Assembly (NCBI GenBank): GCA_021200555.1 | Contig: JAJQGK010000021.1 | Location: 1-37,421 of the forward strand | DNA length: 37,421 nucleotides | Reading direction: 5' to 3' | Source of the DNA: Clostridiales bacterium | GTDB lineage: Bacteria > Bacillota > Clostridia > Oscillospirales > Acutalibacteraceae | Part shown: piece by piece, positions 10,291 through 19,399 of the stretch | Layout of the letters: the number at the start of each line of letters is the position of its first letter | Position numbering within the stretch: position 1 is the first letter of the stretch | Made by a program: the position numbers and the translations under genes | Notes under the pieces: model-generated | Told to the model about the DNA's origin: nothing | The model's database searches: none | Seen by the model: the letters and a program-made list of their open reading frames with translations, nothing else

Positions 10291-10860
10291 TTATTGATTG
10301 CATTGCGTAACATCACGCCCTGTCCGCTGTACATCAACAGAAAACTCACCGAAATTACTCTGATTTTCAATTACGCTGTTAATAGGATATATTTTGTCGT
10401 AATTTCCATGTCCGGAAAATTGAATTATTTCACTGTATTGCCAATCACGGGAAATCATATAAACATTTTCTTCTGTTTTAATAATAATCGCCTCGTCAAA
10501 TTCAATTCGCCATTTTCCATTATTAATTGTGATATTATCATTGACAACAGTTATGCTTGTGATTTTCTCGTTGATTTCAATTGTATGAGTTTTCTCATTC
10601 AGATATGGAACAAAGGGCTTATTTCTGTCTTCTATTTTAGCTGAAAATCCTGAAATATCATCTAATTTGCCTAAAAAAGGCGTTGGTTTTTCAAGATTGC
10701 TTAAATCAATAGCATTTTCCTCAAAATTTATGCGGATGTTTCCATAAGATCGTGAGAATTTTGCTTCACTTTCACCAAGCTCAACAGAAACAAGTTTTTT
10801 TCCAATCTTTTTGCAAAGGAAGTTAATTGCTTCTTCGCTTAATTTTGCTTTGAACATCAT
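10291..10860 (-). CDS. Hypothetical protein
   Basis: 189-aa ORF, AT-rich, coding-like composition; ATG preceded by ggaggg; no recognised family. Confidence 0.6.
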   Translation of the reverse strand: MMFKAKLSEEAINFLCKKIGKKLVSVELGESEAKFSRSYGNIRINFEENAIDLSNLEKPTPFLGKLDDISGFSAKIEDRNKPFVPYLNEKTHTIEINEKITSITVVNDNITINNGKWRIEFDEAIIIKTEENVYMISRDWQYSEIIQFSGHGNYDKIYPINSVIENQSNFGEFSVDVQRTGRDVTQCNQ

Positions 10861-10967
10861 TCATCCCTCCAATATAAAATGAATCTTTTGATTTTTTACT
10901 TTCGGCGAATCGGAAACCGAAATTTCAATAGCCGGACTACCCTTTGTACTCGTTATTAAATAACCCA

Positions 10968-11123
10968 CTGATTAAATCGCGCCTAACAGCTGAGCGCTCT
11001 GACTGCTTGATCCTTTTCCCGCAATACATCGTCACAAACGCTCACAATACGCCGGTATTCCTTGCTCCTTGTTCCTTGTCTTGCGAAAAATCCGCAAAGC
11101 TGCGACGCACTCGATTTAATCAG
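10968..11123. repeat. Dispersed MITE-like repeat, copy 1
   Basis: Ends CTGATTAAATCG / CGATTTAATCAG (12-bp inverted); reverse complement closely matches 30468-30621 along its length. Confidence 0.85.
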
Positions 11124-11137
11124 CTTAATGATAATCG

Positions 11138-11186
11138 AAAAGCAAAAGTACGGTGCGGATACCATTAACTTCGTACTCTTGCTTTT
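11138..11186. repeat. Imperfect 15-bp inverted repeat, possible terminator for the ABC transporter operon
   Basis: aaaagcaaaagtacg / cgtactcttgctttt (one mismatch), 19-nt loop, just 3' of minus-strand ABC gene. Confidence 0.45.
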
Positions 11187-11214
11187 GTTAGTATTTAATT
11201 TAAATGATTATTCA

Positions 11215-13131
11215 TCAGGTTTTTATTCCTGCGAACTGGGTCATATAGAGGGAATAATAATACCCTTTTTTCTTTAAGAGCTCATCATGGCTGCCGGTTT
11301 CCACGACTCTGCCCTTATCCATAACCACAATCACATCCGCATCCTGAATGGTGGAAAGTCTGTGGGCGATAATAAGGCTTGTTCGGTTTTCCATAAGCTT
11401 TACCATAGCGTCCTGGATTTGCTTTTCCGTTTTTGTATCTACCGATGAAGTCGCCTCGTCAAGAATGAGTATATCCGGATTTGCAAGAACGGCTCTTGCT
11501 ATTGCCAGCAGCTGTCTTTGTCCCTGAGACAGGTTTTCTCCTGCGTGAGTCAGATAGGAATGATATGCTTCCGGCAGCTTTTCGATAAAGTATGCGGAAT
11601 TGCTCGTCTTTGCGGCGTAAATCATCTCCTCATCGGAGGCGTCAAGATTGGAATATTTTATGTTATGCTCTATTGTGTCGGAGAACAGCACGGTGTCCTG
11701 AAGTACGATTGCAATGCTTTTTCTCAGCTTGTCACGCTTAATGCTGTAAATGCTTTGACCGTCAATTGTAATGTCACCCGAATCAACGGGATAAAAACGC
11801 ATAAGAAGGTTTACGACCGTTGTTTTTCCGCTGCCCGTTGCGCCAACAAGAGCAATCTTCTGCCCCGGCTTAACATTGAGATTGAAGTCAAACAGCACCT
11901 GCTTGTCGGGAATGTAGGAGAAGTTTACATTTTTGAAGCACAGAGAACCTCTGACGTTTTTAATATCTTCATCGCCGGATTTATCCTCGTCCGGATAGTC
12001 TATCAGCTCAAAAACTCTCTCTGCGCCTGCCAATGCGGTTTGAAGCGAGCCGTAAAGCTGCGCAAGATCGTTAATAGGTCTGGAGAACTGCTTAGCGTAA
12101 ATTATAAATGCGGAGATTGTGCCGATTGTAATAAGCTCGTTGTATGCGAATAATCCGCCGAATGCCGCTACGATAACAAACCCTATATTTGAAATGCAAT
12201 TCATTATGGGACCCATTGAGCCGCCGAGGATTTCCGCCTTTATGCTGACATCCTTAAGCTTGTCGGAGGTTTCGTTAAATTCCTTTATAACGTTGTCCTG
12301 CTGATTGTACGCCACCACCGATTTATATCCCGTAATCATCTCCTCAGAGTGTCCGTTAAGCCTGCCCAGCATTTGGGAGCGCTGACGGTAAACCTTACGC
12401 ATTGCCTTTGACATCTTTTTTGTTATTACAACGGTTAAAATTACGGTGACCATTGTAATGAGAGTAAGCTGCCAGCAATAGCCGAACATAATGGCGACCG
12501 TTCCGATAATCGTAAGGACTCCCGAAATTAAAGAGCTCATGCTTTGGGAAATGGTGGTTGATATGTTTTCCACATCGTTTGTCATTCGGCTCATAATATC
12601 GCCGTTGGAGTGGGTGTCAAGATATTTCAGCGGCAAATTGTCTATTTTTTTGAACAAATCGTGACGCATTTGCTTTGTTACAGTCTGACTTAATTTTGCG
12701 GATATAAGAGTTTGAGCAAGGCTGAACAGAACCTGAAGGAGCAAAACGGACAGCAGCTCAATAAGCAGCCTGTACATTTCATCCCAATTCTTATCCTTTA
12801 TGGCGTCTATTGCGTATCCTTGAATTGACGGGGAGAAAAGAGACGCAACCGTCACAGCCACAACGGCGGCAGTCAAAAGGATGAACATGGTCTTTGAGTC
12901 CTTAAAGTATTTTACAAGCTGCGAGAGAGTTTTCCCAAGCTCCTTGGGCTTTTCCGTCTCTGCTGCGCCGGGAGGGCCGCCGGGACCTCTTCTTCTGCCG
13001 AAATTTACCGCATTGGGCGCTCCGGGAGCGGAAGGGTCGGGAGCCTTGAATTTCATATCCTCCGCGCTGTCTTTTTTCTCAAATCCCCTTGGAAGCTTTT
13101 CTTTGATTTTTTCATTCGGCAACGGAAACAC
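11215..13131 (-). CDS. ABC exporter, TMD-NBD half-transporter (subunit B)
   Basis: TMD plus NBD: Walker A GATGSGKTT, signature LSQGQRQ, Walker B ILILDEATSSVD, H-loop IIAHRLS. Confidence 0.93.
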   Translation of the reverse strand: MFPLPNEKIKEKLPRGFEKKDSAEDMKFKAPDPSAPGAPNAVNFGRRRGPGGPPGAAETEKPKELGKTLSQLVKYFKDSKTMFILLTAAVVAVTVASLFSPSIQGYAIDAIKDKNWDEMYRLLIELLSVLLLQVLFSLAQTLISAKLSQTVTKQMRHDLFKKIDNLPLKYLDTHSNGDIMSRMTNDVENISTTISQSMSSLISGVLTIIGTVAIMFGYCWQLTLITMVTVILTVVITKKMSKAMRKVYRQRSQMLGRLNGHSEEMITGYKSVVAYNQQDNVIKEFNETSDKLKDVSIKAEILGGSMGPIMNCISNIGFVIVAAFGGLFAYNELITIGTISAFIIYAKQFSRPINDLAQLYGSLQTALAGAERVFELIDYPDEDKSGDEDIKNVRGSLCFKNVNFSYIPDKQVLFDFNLNVKPGQKIALVGATGSGKTTVVNLLMRFYPVDSGDITIDGQSIYSIKRDKLRKSIAIVLQDTVLFSDTIEHNIKYSNLDASDEEMIYAAKTSNSAYFIEKLPEAYHSYLTHAGENLSQGQRQLLAIARAVLANPDILILDEATSSVDTKTEKQIQDAMVKLMENRTSLIIAHRLSTIQDADVIVVMDKGRVVETGSHDELLKKKGYYYSLYMTQFAGIKT

Positions 13132-14839
13132 CCCCGTTCAGCTGTGAGTTGTAAATTTCAAGATAAGAGTCCGAGGACTTCAAAAGCTCCTCGTGAGTTC
13201 CGAAAGCGGTCATTTTTCCGTCTTCAAGCACGGCGATGTGATTCATATCCTTAATTGAAGCGATTCTTTGAGCTATAAGGATTTTTGTGGTGTTCGGGAA
13301 ATTATCCCTTAAAGCCCTGTTCAGGTTCGCTTCCGTTTTAAGATCCAGTGCGCTTGTAGAGTCGTCAAAAATAAGTATTTCGGGGTTTTTCAGGATTGCC
13401 CTGCTTATGGAAATTCTCTGCTTTTGTCCGCCGGAAAGAGAGTGTCCGCTTTCCGCCACCTGCGTATAATAGCCGTCGGGCGTATTGCATATAAATTCAT
13501 CCGCTTGAGCTATTTCAGCGGCTGTTTTTATTTCAAAGGGATCCGCCTCGGGCTTGCCCCATCTGATATTCGCTTCAATCGGTCTTGAATAAAGCTCTGT
13601 CTTTTGCAGCACAATTGCGATTTTATCCCTTAAATCCGTCAACGGATAATCCTTTACATTTTCTCCGTCAACCAGCACTTCTCCTTCGGTTGCATCGTAA
13701 AATCGGGGAATAAGATTTACAAGTGACGACTTTCCGCTGCCCGTTGTGCCGATAATTCCGAGAGACTCCCCTCTTTTAACCTTAAAGCTGATATTTTCAA
13801 GCACGCTTTTTCCGCTGCCGTTGGGATAGGAGAAGCTTACGTTTTTAAATTCAACCTCGCCTGTTTTTTCAGACTCGGCGGTTACGCTTCCGTCCTGCAC
13901 AGCCGGATCGCATGAGAGAACCTCGTTTATTCTGTCCCATGACGCTTTTGAGCGGGTGAAGGTCTGGAAAATGTTTGCCATAAAGGTTATGCCGTTAAGA
14001 ATTTGAGCCAAATATGTAAGAGCTGCCATAATTTCTCCGGGAGTTGTGGTTCCGCCGGACTGAATGTTGATACCGCCCACAAATATAACCGCCACGGTGC
14101 AGACGTTCAAAACAATATTCATACATGGGGACATAAAGGCCAAAAGATACTGCACCTTGAGATTTGTTTTATAAAGCCCTGTGTTTGCCTCGTCAAACCT
14201 CCCCATTTCATAATCCTCTTTAACGTATGCCTTAATAACTCTTGCACCGGCGACATCCTCCTGCATAACATTGTTTACTCCGTCCAGCTTTTTCTGAACG
14301 ACAACGAACATTTTGGACGCTTTCTTCATAAAAAAGATTACGAAAAACAGGATGAAGGGTATTGCGCAGGCTGCGACAACGGAAAATTGCGGGGACTGTC
14401 TGTAAAGCATAAAAACTCCGCCGACAAACATTGCGGAGTTCCTGACAATACCTCTGACAAGCATATTGACCATATTTTGAACCTGGTTGACATCGTTTGT
14501 AAGTCTTGTTACAAGGGATCCGGTGGTGATTTTATCCGTTTGCTGAAAGGATAAATTCATAATCTTCCCGAACAAGTCCTTTCTCAAATCATTGCCGAAA
14601 TTCTGAGAAGCAAGGTTCGCAAAAACACCGCTCATTATTCCGCAAAAGCCGCCGAAAATAACGAGCAGTATCATTTCCCCGCCTACGGTTAAAATCAAAG
14701 ATAAATTGTAGCCGAGAACACCGTTATCCACGATATCCGCCATCATGTCCGGCTGAATAAGATCCATTGCAATTTCGCCGATCATGAAAAGTGGAGCGAT
14801 AAGACACCAGTGCCAATATTTTTTCAAATACTTTAACAT
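13112..14839 (-). CDS. ABC exporter, TMD-NBD half-transporter (subunit A, degenerate site)
   Basis: Walker A GTTGSGKSS, signature LSGGQKQR, Walker B ILIFDDSTSALD; overlaps the next ABC gene. Confidence 0.93.
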   Translation of the reverse strand: MLKYLKKYWHWCLIAPLFMIGEIAMDLIQPDMMADIVDNGVLGYNLSLILTVGGEMILLVIFGGFCGIMSGVFANLASQNFGNDLRKDLFGKIMNLSFQQTDKITTGSLVTRLTNDVNQVQNMVNMLVRGIVRNSAMFVGGVFMLYRQSPQFSVVAACAIPFILFFVIFFMKKASKMFVVVQKKLDGVNNVMQEDVAGARVIKAYVKEDYEMGRFDEANTGLYKTNLKVQYLLAFMSPCMNIVLNVCTVAVIFVGGINIQSGGTTTPGEIMAALTYLAQILNGITFMANIFQTFTRSKASWDRINEVLSCDPAVQDGSVTAESEKTGEVEFKNVSFSYPNGSGKSVLENISFKVKRGESLGIIGTTGSGKSSLVNLIPRFYDATEGEVLVDGENVKDYPLTDLRDKIAIVLQKTELYSRPIEANIRWGKPEADPFEIKTAAEIAQADEFICNTPDGYYTQVAESGHSLSGGQKQRISISRAILKNPEILIFDDSTSALDLKTEANLNRALRDNFPNTTKILIAQRIASIKDMNHIAVLEDGKMTAFGTHEELLKSSDSYLEIYNSQLNGGVSVAE

Positions 14840-14859
14840 TTAAACGCTCCTTTGATTGA

Positions 14860-14907
14860 ATTAATATACATACATTAATATTATAGTCTGTAAATTCGGT
14901 TCGTCAA
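14860..14907 (-). promoter_or_regulatory. SigA-type promoter with palindromic operator for ABC exporter operon
   Basis: On minus strand TTGACG (14907-14902), N16, TATAAT (14885-14880), then abutting 20-bp near-palindrome ATTAATGTATGTATATTAAT (14879-14860). Confidence 0.65.
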
Positions 14908-15104
14908 GTTAAAATTTACTTAAAACAGACTGTGTGAAGAATGTCGGATGACAGATTTTTGAGTAAAAAACACCGGTTTCAATATTGCGTCAACGCTTTT
15001 CCGAAGATTATGCAGCTGTGAAATTTGTATTGCAATTTTAATTCACTTGTGGTATACCATTATTAGGCGTATATATATTTCGGCAACAAAAGGGAGCGGT
15101 CAAA

Positions 15105-16886
15105 ATGTCAAAACACAGAAAACCACCAAACAAGGGCAGGCAGCCGGGCAAATGTCCGGAGCCGTTTAATTCCTTGGCTGACATTGCCGGCACTATTGCA
15201 ATGTCTGCGGTTGCGGCAAATGCGGAGGCAAAGCATCATTACAGCGAAAAAGGCAAGATAAACCCATATACTGCCACGGCTGTCGGAATGTCTGCCGGAT
15301 TAATCAACAATACGAAGGATATTATCCGCACCGGAGCTGTTCTCGGCATATTGGGCTCTTTTGACGATGACGATGATGAGTCCGGCAACGATCTAAGCAG
15401 TCTTATTGATACAAACGACAGTCTGCATTCCCTTAACGATGATGACGACTTGGAAGACGATCTTGATTTTGGCGGCCTTGAACTTGAGAATAATTTCGGC
15501 GGAGAATTGTCAACTTCCGAGCTTACACAATCAACACCCATGTCAGCCCCGATTACGTTATCATTTAAGACCGAAGCTCCCGATGCCGTAAAAAGGTCCG
15601 ATTATCCCGACGAGCGGAAATATGACGCAGCGTGCCGTATTTATGATTTAAAACACAACAATGCGTTTATTTTTTCCGGCACCAGCGTAGAACAGGAAAT
15701 TGACCGATGCCAATTTATTTTAAACTCCGACACCATTGCCGCACAATATATTACCGCTAATAATGATTTTCAGTATGCACAAGCGGTGAAAGATAACTTT
15801 TCGCTTCCCATTACCGTACCGGATGATTTTGAATGCCTCTTCTTAGATCTGGTCGAGGTGGACACGGCTTTGGCTGTGAAGGTCTGGAGCTGGTGCGTTC
15901 TCACATTCAGTCCGTACACCCAATATATGCGGTACAAGCAGGCGATTTTCAACGATATTCTCGGCCACTCCGAGAAATATCCGCCGAAGCTCCTTGATTT
16001 AACAATCCGGGAAATGGAGAACAACCCCGATTTTCTCACAGGCATTTTGGAAAAGAACCCCCAATTTCCGTCTGCCGGAAGGTATATTGCATATGCGCTG
16101 CAGCAGAACCGGACGGAGATTGCGGTGCGGATGTTCCGCTCTGCTATTTCCCATCCCAACAGAAAGGTCTATAATCTCGAACAGTTAATTAATGAAATTA
16201 TAAATGATTGCAAAAATTGGGAAGAGCTGGAAACCATGGAGGCTTTTAAATTCCACATTTTCCCCATCATCAAGCAGATTAAAGATAAACGAATACGGCG
16301 ATTGCTGCCCCGATTCGAGGACTCCATGGACAGCTATATTGAGTCCGTCGAATCAAATTGTAAAAAATATCAATATTCCCGCCGTTTTGCATGGCGAAAA
16401 ACTTGTAAAGACGGCTCTGAGTACAGGCTTGATCCCCTGAACTTTCAAACGGAAGAGGAATATAACAAGGCGCTCCTTGAACGCAAATACAAATGGCGTA
16501 CACGGCTGTCTTATAAGGCTGAAAAGTACGGTCTTAATGTAACGGACTATGAAACCGAAGAGAAATTTATGTCGGCGCTTAAGGAGGCGCAGAAAAAAGC
16601 CGGAATACAGTGGATTAACGGAAAGGAAGTTGATCCGCTTGCAGAGACGGATACGACCGTGTATACCTTTTGCGGCGTCATTTTTCCGAACGGCAGCCAA
16701 ATCTACCACTACAGAACGGATGACGAGTCCCTGACCGTCGGCGACATGGTGGTCGTTCCCGTCGGACGGAACGGCAAGGAGGAGGTCGTAGAAATCGTCA
16801 CTGTGGAAAAGCATCGGCGCAGAACGGCGCCCTATCCCGTGGATAAGGCAAAGTTCATCAAACATCGATATGAGGATTATAAATAA
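15105..16886 (+). CDS. Uncharacterised 593-aa protein with acidic linker and two copies of a (F/Y)xTEE-type motif
   Basis: Long ORF with RBS (aaagggag); Asp-rich linker; motifs LNFQTEEEYNKALLERKYKWR and TDYETEEKFMSALKEAQKKAG; C-terminal SH3-like VGDMVVVPVGRNGKEEVVEIV. Confidence 0.8.
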   Translation: MSKHRKPPNKGRQPGKCPEPFNSLADIAGTIAMSAVAANAEAKHHYSEKGKINPYTATAVGMSAGLINNTKDIIRTGAVLGILGSFDDDDDESGNDLSSLIDTNDSLHSLNDDDDLEDDLDFGGLELENNFGGELSTSELTQSTPMSAPITLSFKTEAPDAVKRSDYPDERKYDAACRIYDLKHNNAFIFSGTSVEQEIDRCQFILNSDTIAAQYITANNDFQYAQAVKDNFSLPITVPDDFECLFLDLVEVDTALAVKVWSWCVLTFSPYTQYMRYKQAIFNDILGHSEKYPPKLLDLTIREMENNPDFLTGILEKNPQFPSAGRYIAYALQQNRTEIAVRMFRSAISHPNRKVYNLEQLINEIINDCKNWEELETMEAFKFHIFPIIKQIKDKRIRRLLPRFEDSMDSYIESVESNCKKYQYSRRFAWRKTCKDGSEYRLDPLNFQTEEEYNKALLERKYKWRTRLSYKAEKYGLNVTDYETEEKFMSALKEAQKKAGIQWINGKEVDPLAETDTTVYTFCGVIFPNGSQIYHYRTDDESLTVGDMVVVPVGRNGKEEVVEIVTVEKHRRRTAPYPVDKAKFIKHRYEDYK

Positions 16887-16888
16887 AC

Positions 16889-16914
16889 GGGGTGTCGGCT
16901 CAATACCGGCACCT
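16889..16914 (+). terminator. Possible terminator after the 593-aa gene
   Basis: GGTGTCGG-ctcaata-CCGGCACC hairpin, weak T-run. Confidence 0.4.
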
Positions 16915-16993
16915 CGCTTTGATTATACTGTTGGTTTTTGCTTAATAAATTTCAATTCTGTGTGCTTTTTCTCTTCAAAATATTTTTATTGCA

Positions 16994-17695
16994 TTATTTT
17001 TCCGATTTGTGTATCAATATAAATGGTGTACACTGTCTGCCCTGGCCGGCGGGGTTATCCGCTATGATTTCGATAAGCTCCTTATCCGTCAGTTTGATAT
17101 CATCGGACTTGCCCAAAATCTCCTGTCCGATGTCGTTGGCGTCTACGATCATGCAGGTTATTCCCAGGGTATTTTTTACCTCATTGCATACGGCTGAGGG
17201 GTTTTCGGGAATCATAATTCCTATATCTCTGTATTCGGACCAAACATGGTCGTAAAATCCGTCAAGCCCGCTGACCTCTTGTCCCACAATCTCGTAAAAA
17301 ACTCCCTTTTTTCCAAACAGCTTTGTGATTGCGCCGGCTGCCGAGGCAAACAGGACTTTTGGAAGTCCAACCTGATCTATGGCAAACTGCATTTTAATCG
17401 TCTCCCCCACGCCTATACCGTAGTCGGGATGGGATGCGAATTTCGACAAAAATTTAGCCGCTGCGGAAATATGCATATCCTCTCTGCGTACAATTCTGTT
17501 CTGACAAAGAGCTATAATTTTTTCGCTTACGGAAACGATATCCCCCTCTTCATAATAGGGCTCCACATACTTTTTAAATAACTCGATATAGTCCTCTCCC
17601 GGAGATACAAAATGGGTTTTTACGGCACGGCGGCTGTATTCGCCGGTGCTTGTGGCAATCTCCAATTCTTTTTTTTCATTAGGTTCAGGATTCAT
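16994..17695 (-). CDS. CofE-like F420-0:gamma-glutamyl ligase family protein
   Basis: RAVKTHFVSPGEDY...GDIVSVSEKIIALCQNRIV...YEIVGQEVSGLDG...CMIVDANDIGQEILG, resembles CofE/F420 ligase-like family. Confidence 0.75.
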   Translation of the reverse strand: MNPEPNEKKELEIATSTGEYSRRAVKTHFVSPGEDYIELFKKYVEPYYEEGDIVSVSEKIIALCQNRIVRREDMHISAAAKFLSKFASHPDYGIGVGETIKMQFAIDQVGLPKVLFASAAGAITKLFGKKGVFYEIVGQEVSGLDGFYDHVWSEYRDIGIMIPENPSAVCNEVKNTLGITCMIVDANDIGQEILGKSDDIKLTDKELIEIIADNPAGQGRQCTPFILIHKSEK

Positions 17696-17780
17696 TTTTC
17701 TCTTCCTCTTTATTATTTTTATTCATCTTTTACTGTTTCCTGTATTCTCCCAAATGAACGATTTCATAAATACTATATTT

Positions 17781-19367
17781 TTATCTTCTTGCATAATCGG
17801 GCAGCAGCGCCGGCGTAATTGTTTCTTCTCTGACTCCCGCTGTCCTTTTTTCCTCTTCAAATTTATCTATATGCTTAAGAGTGAGCGTTCCCGTCTCGGT
17901 TGTCTTCGCTCTGTTTCCTGCGTTTCTTCCGGCGTTTCTGCCGAAAACTATAATGTCAAGCAGAGAATTTCCCATAAGTCTGTTTCTGCCGTGAATACCG
18001 CCGGCAACCTCTCCTGCCGCAAACAGATTTTTTACGGCTGTTTCACATTGAGCGTCTATATCCAATCCGCCGTTTTGATAGTGAAGAGTGGGATATACGA
18101 GTATAGGTTCACGCCTTATATCAATTCCGTATTCGCCGAACATTCTCAGCATTGCCGGTATTCTTCTTTCGATTGCGCCCTTCTCCCTCATTTCAATCAT
18201 CGGAGTATCGAGCCAAACGCCCGTGCCGGAGACGGTCTTAACGCCTTTGTTTTCCGCCGTACATTCCCTGATAATCGCCGCTGCGGAGACGTCTCTTGTT
18301 TCAAGCGGATGCATAAAAACCTGCCCCTCGGCATTTACAAGCTTTGCGCCTAAGGACCTGACCTTTTCCGTTACAAGAGCGCCGAAAATCTGCTGAGGAT
18401 ATGCCGCTCCCGTGGGGTGGTACTGAAGAGTGTCCGCATAAATCAGCTTCGCTCCCGCTCTGTAGCCCAGAACAAGGCCGTCCGCCGTTGCTCCGTAATG
18501 GTTGGATGTGGGATAGCCCCTGTAATGGAGCCTTCCTGCGCCGCCTGTGGCAAGTATAACCGTTTTCGCCCTTGCCGCAAAAATTTTCCCCGTCTCCATA
18601 TTCATAAGCACGGCTCCCGCAGCTCTTCCGTTTTCATCAAGAATAAGCTCCACTGCCGCCGTAAAATCAAGAATCGGGATTTTCCTGTTCAGGACCTCGT
18701 CCCTAAGAGTCCTCATAATCTCCGCTCCGGAATAATCCTTCGCAGCGTGCATTCTCTTCCTTGAAGTGCCGCCGCCGTGAGTGGTTATCATATTGCCGTT
18801 TTCGTCCTTGTCAAATTCGACGCCCAATCCTTCGAGCCATTTTACCGCATCGGGAGCCTCGGTGACAAGCTTATACAAAAGCTCCTTTTTCGCCGCAAAA
18901 TGACCGCCGCCGTAAGCGTCAACAAAATGCACCGCCGGAGAGTCGTTTTCCTTGTCGGCAGCCTGAATGCCGCCCTCCGCCATCATGGTGTTGGCATCTC
19001 CCGGTCTGAGCTTTGTCACAATAAGAACATCGGCTCCCGTGTTGTCGGCTTCGATTGCCGCCGAAGCCCCCGCTCCGCCGCAGCCTATAATCAAAACATC
19101 CGTATCATATTCGGGATTTTCAATGTCAAGGTCAGAGCTTATCCTGCCCTTTCCCTGCAAAAGCGCTGCCAATTCCGTAGGAACGCTGCCGCCTTTATTT
19201 CCTCCGACGCTTAAATTTACAAATTCGCTTTTTATATAATCCGGATGGAACTCAAGCAGCAGATTTTCCTTTTCCTCCGCAGTCATTCGCCTTGGCTCAA
19301 AGGAAAAGTTCTTCTCTCTGTTCTCCTCAACCCTTTTCATTGATTTCAGCATTTCATCTGTATACAT
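17781..19367 (-). CDS. FAD-dependent fumarate reductase/succinate dehydrogenase-type flavoprotein (TfrA/FrdA-like)
   Basis: DTDVLIIGCGGAGASAAIEA (FAD), MMAEGGIQAA, THGGGTSRKRMH, QYHPTGAAYP, LETRDVSAAAI, HYQNGGL, GNSLLDIIVFGRNAG. Confidence 0.9.
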   Translation of the reverse strand: MYTDEMLKSMKRVEENREKNFSFEPRRMTAEEKENLLLEFHPDYIKSEFVNLSVGGNKGGSVPTELAALLQGKGRISSDLDIENPEYDTDVLIIGCGGAGASAAIEADNTGADVLIVTKLRPGDANTMMAEGGIQAADKENDSPAVHFVDAYGGGHFAAKKELLYKLVTEAPDAVKWLEGLGVEFDKDENGNMITTHGGGTSRKRMHAAKDYSGAEIMRTLRDEVLNRKIPILDFTAAVELILDENGRAAGAVLMNMETGKIFAARAKTVILATGGAGRLHYRGYPTSNHYGATADGLVLGYRAGAKLIYADTLQYHPTGAAYPQQIFGALVTEKVRSLGAKLVNAEGQVFMHPLETRDVSAAAIIRECTAENKGVKTVSGTGVWLDTPMIEMREKGAIERRIPAMLRMFGEYGIDIRREPILVYPTLHYQNGGLDIDAQCETAVKNLFAAGEVAGGIHGRNRLMGNSLLDIIVFGRNAGRNAGNRAKTTETGTLTLKHIDKFEEEKRTAGVREETITPALLPDYARR

Positions 19368-19399
19368 ATTATCAATTCCAATACAATTATACTAAATTT

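Noticed and set aside
17646-18353. Plus-strand 235-aa ORF and other long ORFs antisense to the Hdr/Frd operon
   Set aside because: Antisense to well-supported coding genes, low-complexity/Ser-rich shadow translations
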